IMG/VR virus record: IMGVR_UViG_3300023184_009676
Span: 1-64,000 of that record
Reading direction: 5' to 3' (one strand)
From: a virus
DNA length: 64,000 nt
Each line of letters begins with the position of its first letter. Position 1 is the stretch's first letter. Below, in pieces: positions 63,015 through 64,000 of this stretch. Position numbers and translations under genes: made by a program. The notes under the pieces were generated by a model, which saw nothing but the letters and a program-made list of their open reading frames with translations, was not told where the DNA came from and did no database searches.

Positions 63015-63776
63015 TTATTTGTTGTTTTCGATTAACCAGCGGTCATAATTAAATGAATCGCTACAAAGATGATTAAACTCTGGCTTTTCTATATTTGTTC
63101 TTTCTGAAATGCATCTAAAAGTGTTATAGGCAATAAAATCAAGTTTTGATTTATAATAAATGCTTTGCGCCTCAAGAGTTTCTAATTTATTATTTTTGCT
63201 ATAGTCAATAGCTTTTTTCCTGAGCAGCCCATCAAATGGGATACCATTGTCTTCTAGAAGCATTATTGGCTTAATTGCGCCAAACTCGGGAACATGAAAA
63301 TGACCTTCGAAAGAATTTAAATGGAGAAAAGAATCGTAGAATGGGATAGCAAGACTCAAATCCTCAGACCACAATCTATGAAGATTTTCAAAGTCTAGAC
63401 AAGCATTATAGTAAAATCCTTCTTTTGCCGCAACACTCCATAGTTTAATTAAAGCTTGATAACCTTTATTGCTCTTGGCAAAGATAATGTATTTGGCTCG
63501 GTTCTTTAACGAGTCGCCGTTCTGATTTTTAATGTCTTTGGTGATCGAAATCCTTAAACCAAATATTAATTTAAGTTTATTCTCTGTGCATCGGGCAATC
63601 GCTTCTAAAAAAGAAGAGACATTATCCTCGACAAGACAAAGATGGTCTTGCTTGGAATGAAGAACTAAATCAATTATAGAAACAGGATAATTTTCAATTG
63701 AACCCGATGATTTATCTAAAGTATTAATTGACTTTCCCAAAGAAAAGTGGCTTTTGTAACAAGCAAGTTTTTGCAT
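63015..63776 (-). CDS. PHP-domain-like N-terminal part of DNA polymerase III alpha
   Basis: A 253-aa protein that corresponds to the PHP domain of DnaE. The early segment CYKSHFSLGKS matches HxHSEYSLLDG, DHLCLVEDN matches ALTDHGNM, and KLKLIFGLRISI matches the IIGxE strand. It ends with helices where DnaE continues into the polymerase core (TNIEKPEFNHLCSDSFNYDR). Key metal ligands of active PHP domains (the first His of HxH, the His in TDH) are missing, so it is probably a structural scaffold, not a nuclease. It is the first gene of the PHP-exonuclease-polymerase set and has a TTGACT promoter upstream. Confidence 0.75.
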   Translation of the reverse strand: MQKLACYKSHFSLGKSINTLDKSSGSIENYPVSIIDLVLHSKQDHLCLVEDNVSSFLEAIARCTENKLKLIFGLRISITKDIKNQNGDSLKNRAKYIIFAKSNKGYQALIKLWSVAAKEGFYYNACLDFENLHRLWSEDLSLAIPFYDSFLHLNSFEGHFHVPEFGAIKPIMLLEDNGIPFDGLLRKKAIDYSKNNKLETLEAQSIYYKSKLDFIAYNTFRCISERTNIEKPEFNHLCSDSFNYDRWLIENNK

Positions 63777-63781
63777 ATGTT

Positions 63782-63816
63782 ATCATAGTGCCATTGGTTT
63801 AAAAAAAGTCAAGCTT
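63782..63816 (-). promoter_or_regulatory. TTGACT-type promoter before the replication genes
   Basis: On the minus strand TTGACT (63807-63812) and TATGAT (63782-63787) are 19 bases apart, a little long, and precede the ATG at 63776. The block 63798-63816 nearly repeats 46429-46447, and it too starts at the stop codon of the upstream gene. Confidence 0.55.
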
Positions 63817-64000
63817 AAAAATCATCCAGTGCGTCTTTATATTTTTTTTCTACCTTTGTCTCTGGCAATTCGCCTATTGCATTACAATATCTTGGACAAC
63901 CTTTATAAACTGCTTCTTCTATGATTTGCCCTTCTTTGAGAATAATATCTTCTTTCTTTTTGTAAGACTTGATTTCTTTTCCATCTTTTTTAACAATATA
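63815..64000 (-). CDS. Partial gene of unknown function (C-terminal 61 residues)
   Basis: The frame is open from the right edge to TAA at 63815-63817. The fragment is Lys/Glu-rich: GKEIKSYKKKEDIILKEGQ, a CPRYC pair (YKGCPRYCNAIGELPE), then KVEKKYKDALDDF at the end. The two Cys three residues apart could belong to a metal site. The start lies outside the window. It lies upstream of the PHP-like gene in the same direction, so it may also be a replication gene, but no family was recognised. Confidence 0.6.
   Translation of the reverse strand, partial: YIVKKDGKEIKSYKKKEDIILKEGQIIEEAVYKGCPRYCNAIGELPETKVEKKYKDALDDF

Noticed and set aside
1-64000. Stop-codon reassignment as in some large phages
   Set aside because: TAA, TGA and TAG all end genes at natural positions (TAG at 15056 and 17512), and no gene needs readthrough to be complete.
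1-64000. tRNA genes or an integrase/attachment site
   Set aside because: No cloverleaf-like sequence with a CCA end or recombinase motif was noticed; the few gaps between genes are under 120 bases.

Overview
This window is a stretch of a large, AT-rich tailed-phage (Caudoviricetes) genome, mostly the virion-structure region with some DNA-metabolism genes. The long tape measure protein (2,765 aa), a single tail-tube candidate, the absence of any recognisable sheath and the complex tail-tip genes point to a long non-contractile tail. The host is not certain. Five genes inside the tail-fibre region carry signal peptides whose predicted cleavage sites all leave Gln at +1. That is the 'Q-rule' pattern known for Bacteroidota, so a Bacteroidota host is my leading inference. 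Several highly expressed genes nevertheless have good Shine-Dalgarno sequences, which Bacteroidota seldom use, so this remains open.

Layout, left to right. 1-2715: capsid block (C-terminus of a protease/scaffold gene, a decoration-type protein, the major capsid protein, then a strong terminator). 2782-19851: a large host-recognition block. It holds a 1,505-aa fibre with a 22-copy 14-residue beta-roll repeat, a homing endonuclease, three tandem LamG-like lectin genes, further fibres sharing shaft and anchor modules, and five small or medium secreted proteins. 19908-25649: neck/connector proteins, tail tube (with a UUCG terminator) and tail-assembly-chaperone-like genes. 25706-34003: tape measure protein. 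34022-45671: distal tail and tail-tip proteins.

45672-50084 is a minus-strand island inserted in the structural region: a Rad52-like annealing protein, two glycosyltransferase genes and a possible whirly-like nucleic-acid-binding protein. 50132-59806 returns to the plus strand with two giant (about 1,600 aa) beta-rich structural proteins. 59808-64000 is again minus strand: a DNA polymerase III alpha system split into a PHP-like protein, a DnaQ-like exonuclease and the polymerase core, plus the end of an unknown gene. No gap without a gene exceeds 300 bases and I saw no tRNA genes.

The plus-strand genes build the particle and the minus-strand genes replicate, recombine and modify. The two sets seem to have different promoters. 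A short motif, GTGTAATA or GTATAATA, lies a few bases upstream of many structural genes and resembles a phage-type late promoter with only a -10 element. An almost identical 19-base block containing TTGAC lies upstream of two minus-strand genes. The most unusual features are the tape measure protein, in which a VPNFA-type motif recurs between unrelated insert domains (one faintly HopA1-effector-like); the secreted Q-rule proteins among the fibre genes; the PHP/exonuclease/polymerase gene split; and a GT9 glycosyltransferase apparently split across two genes.
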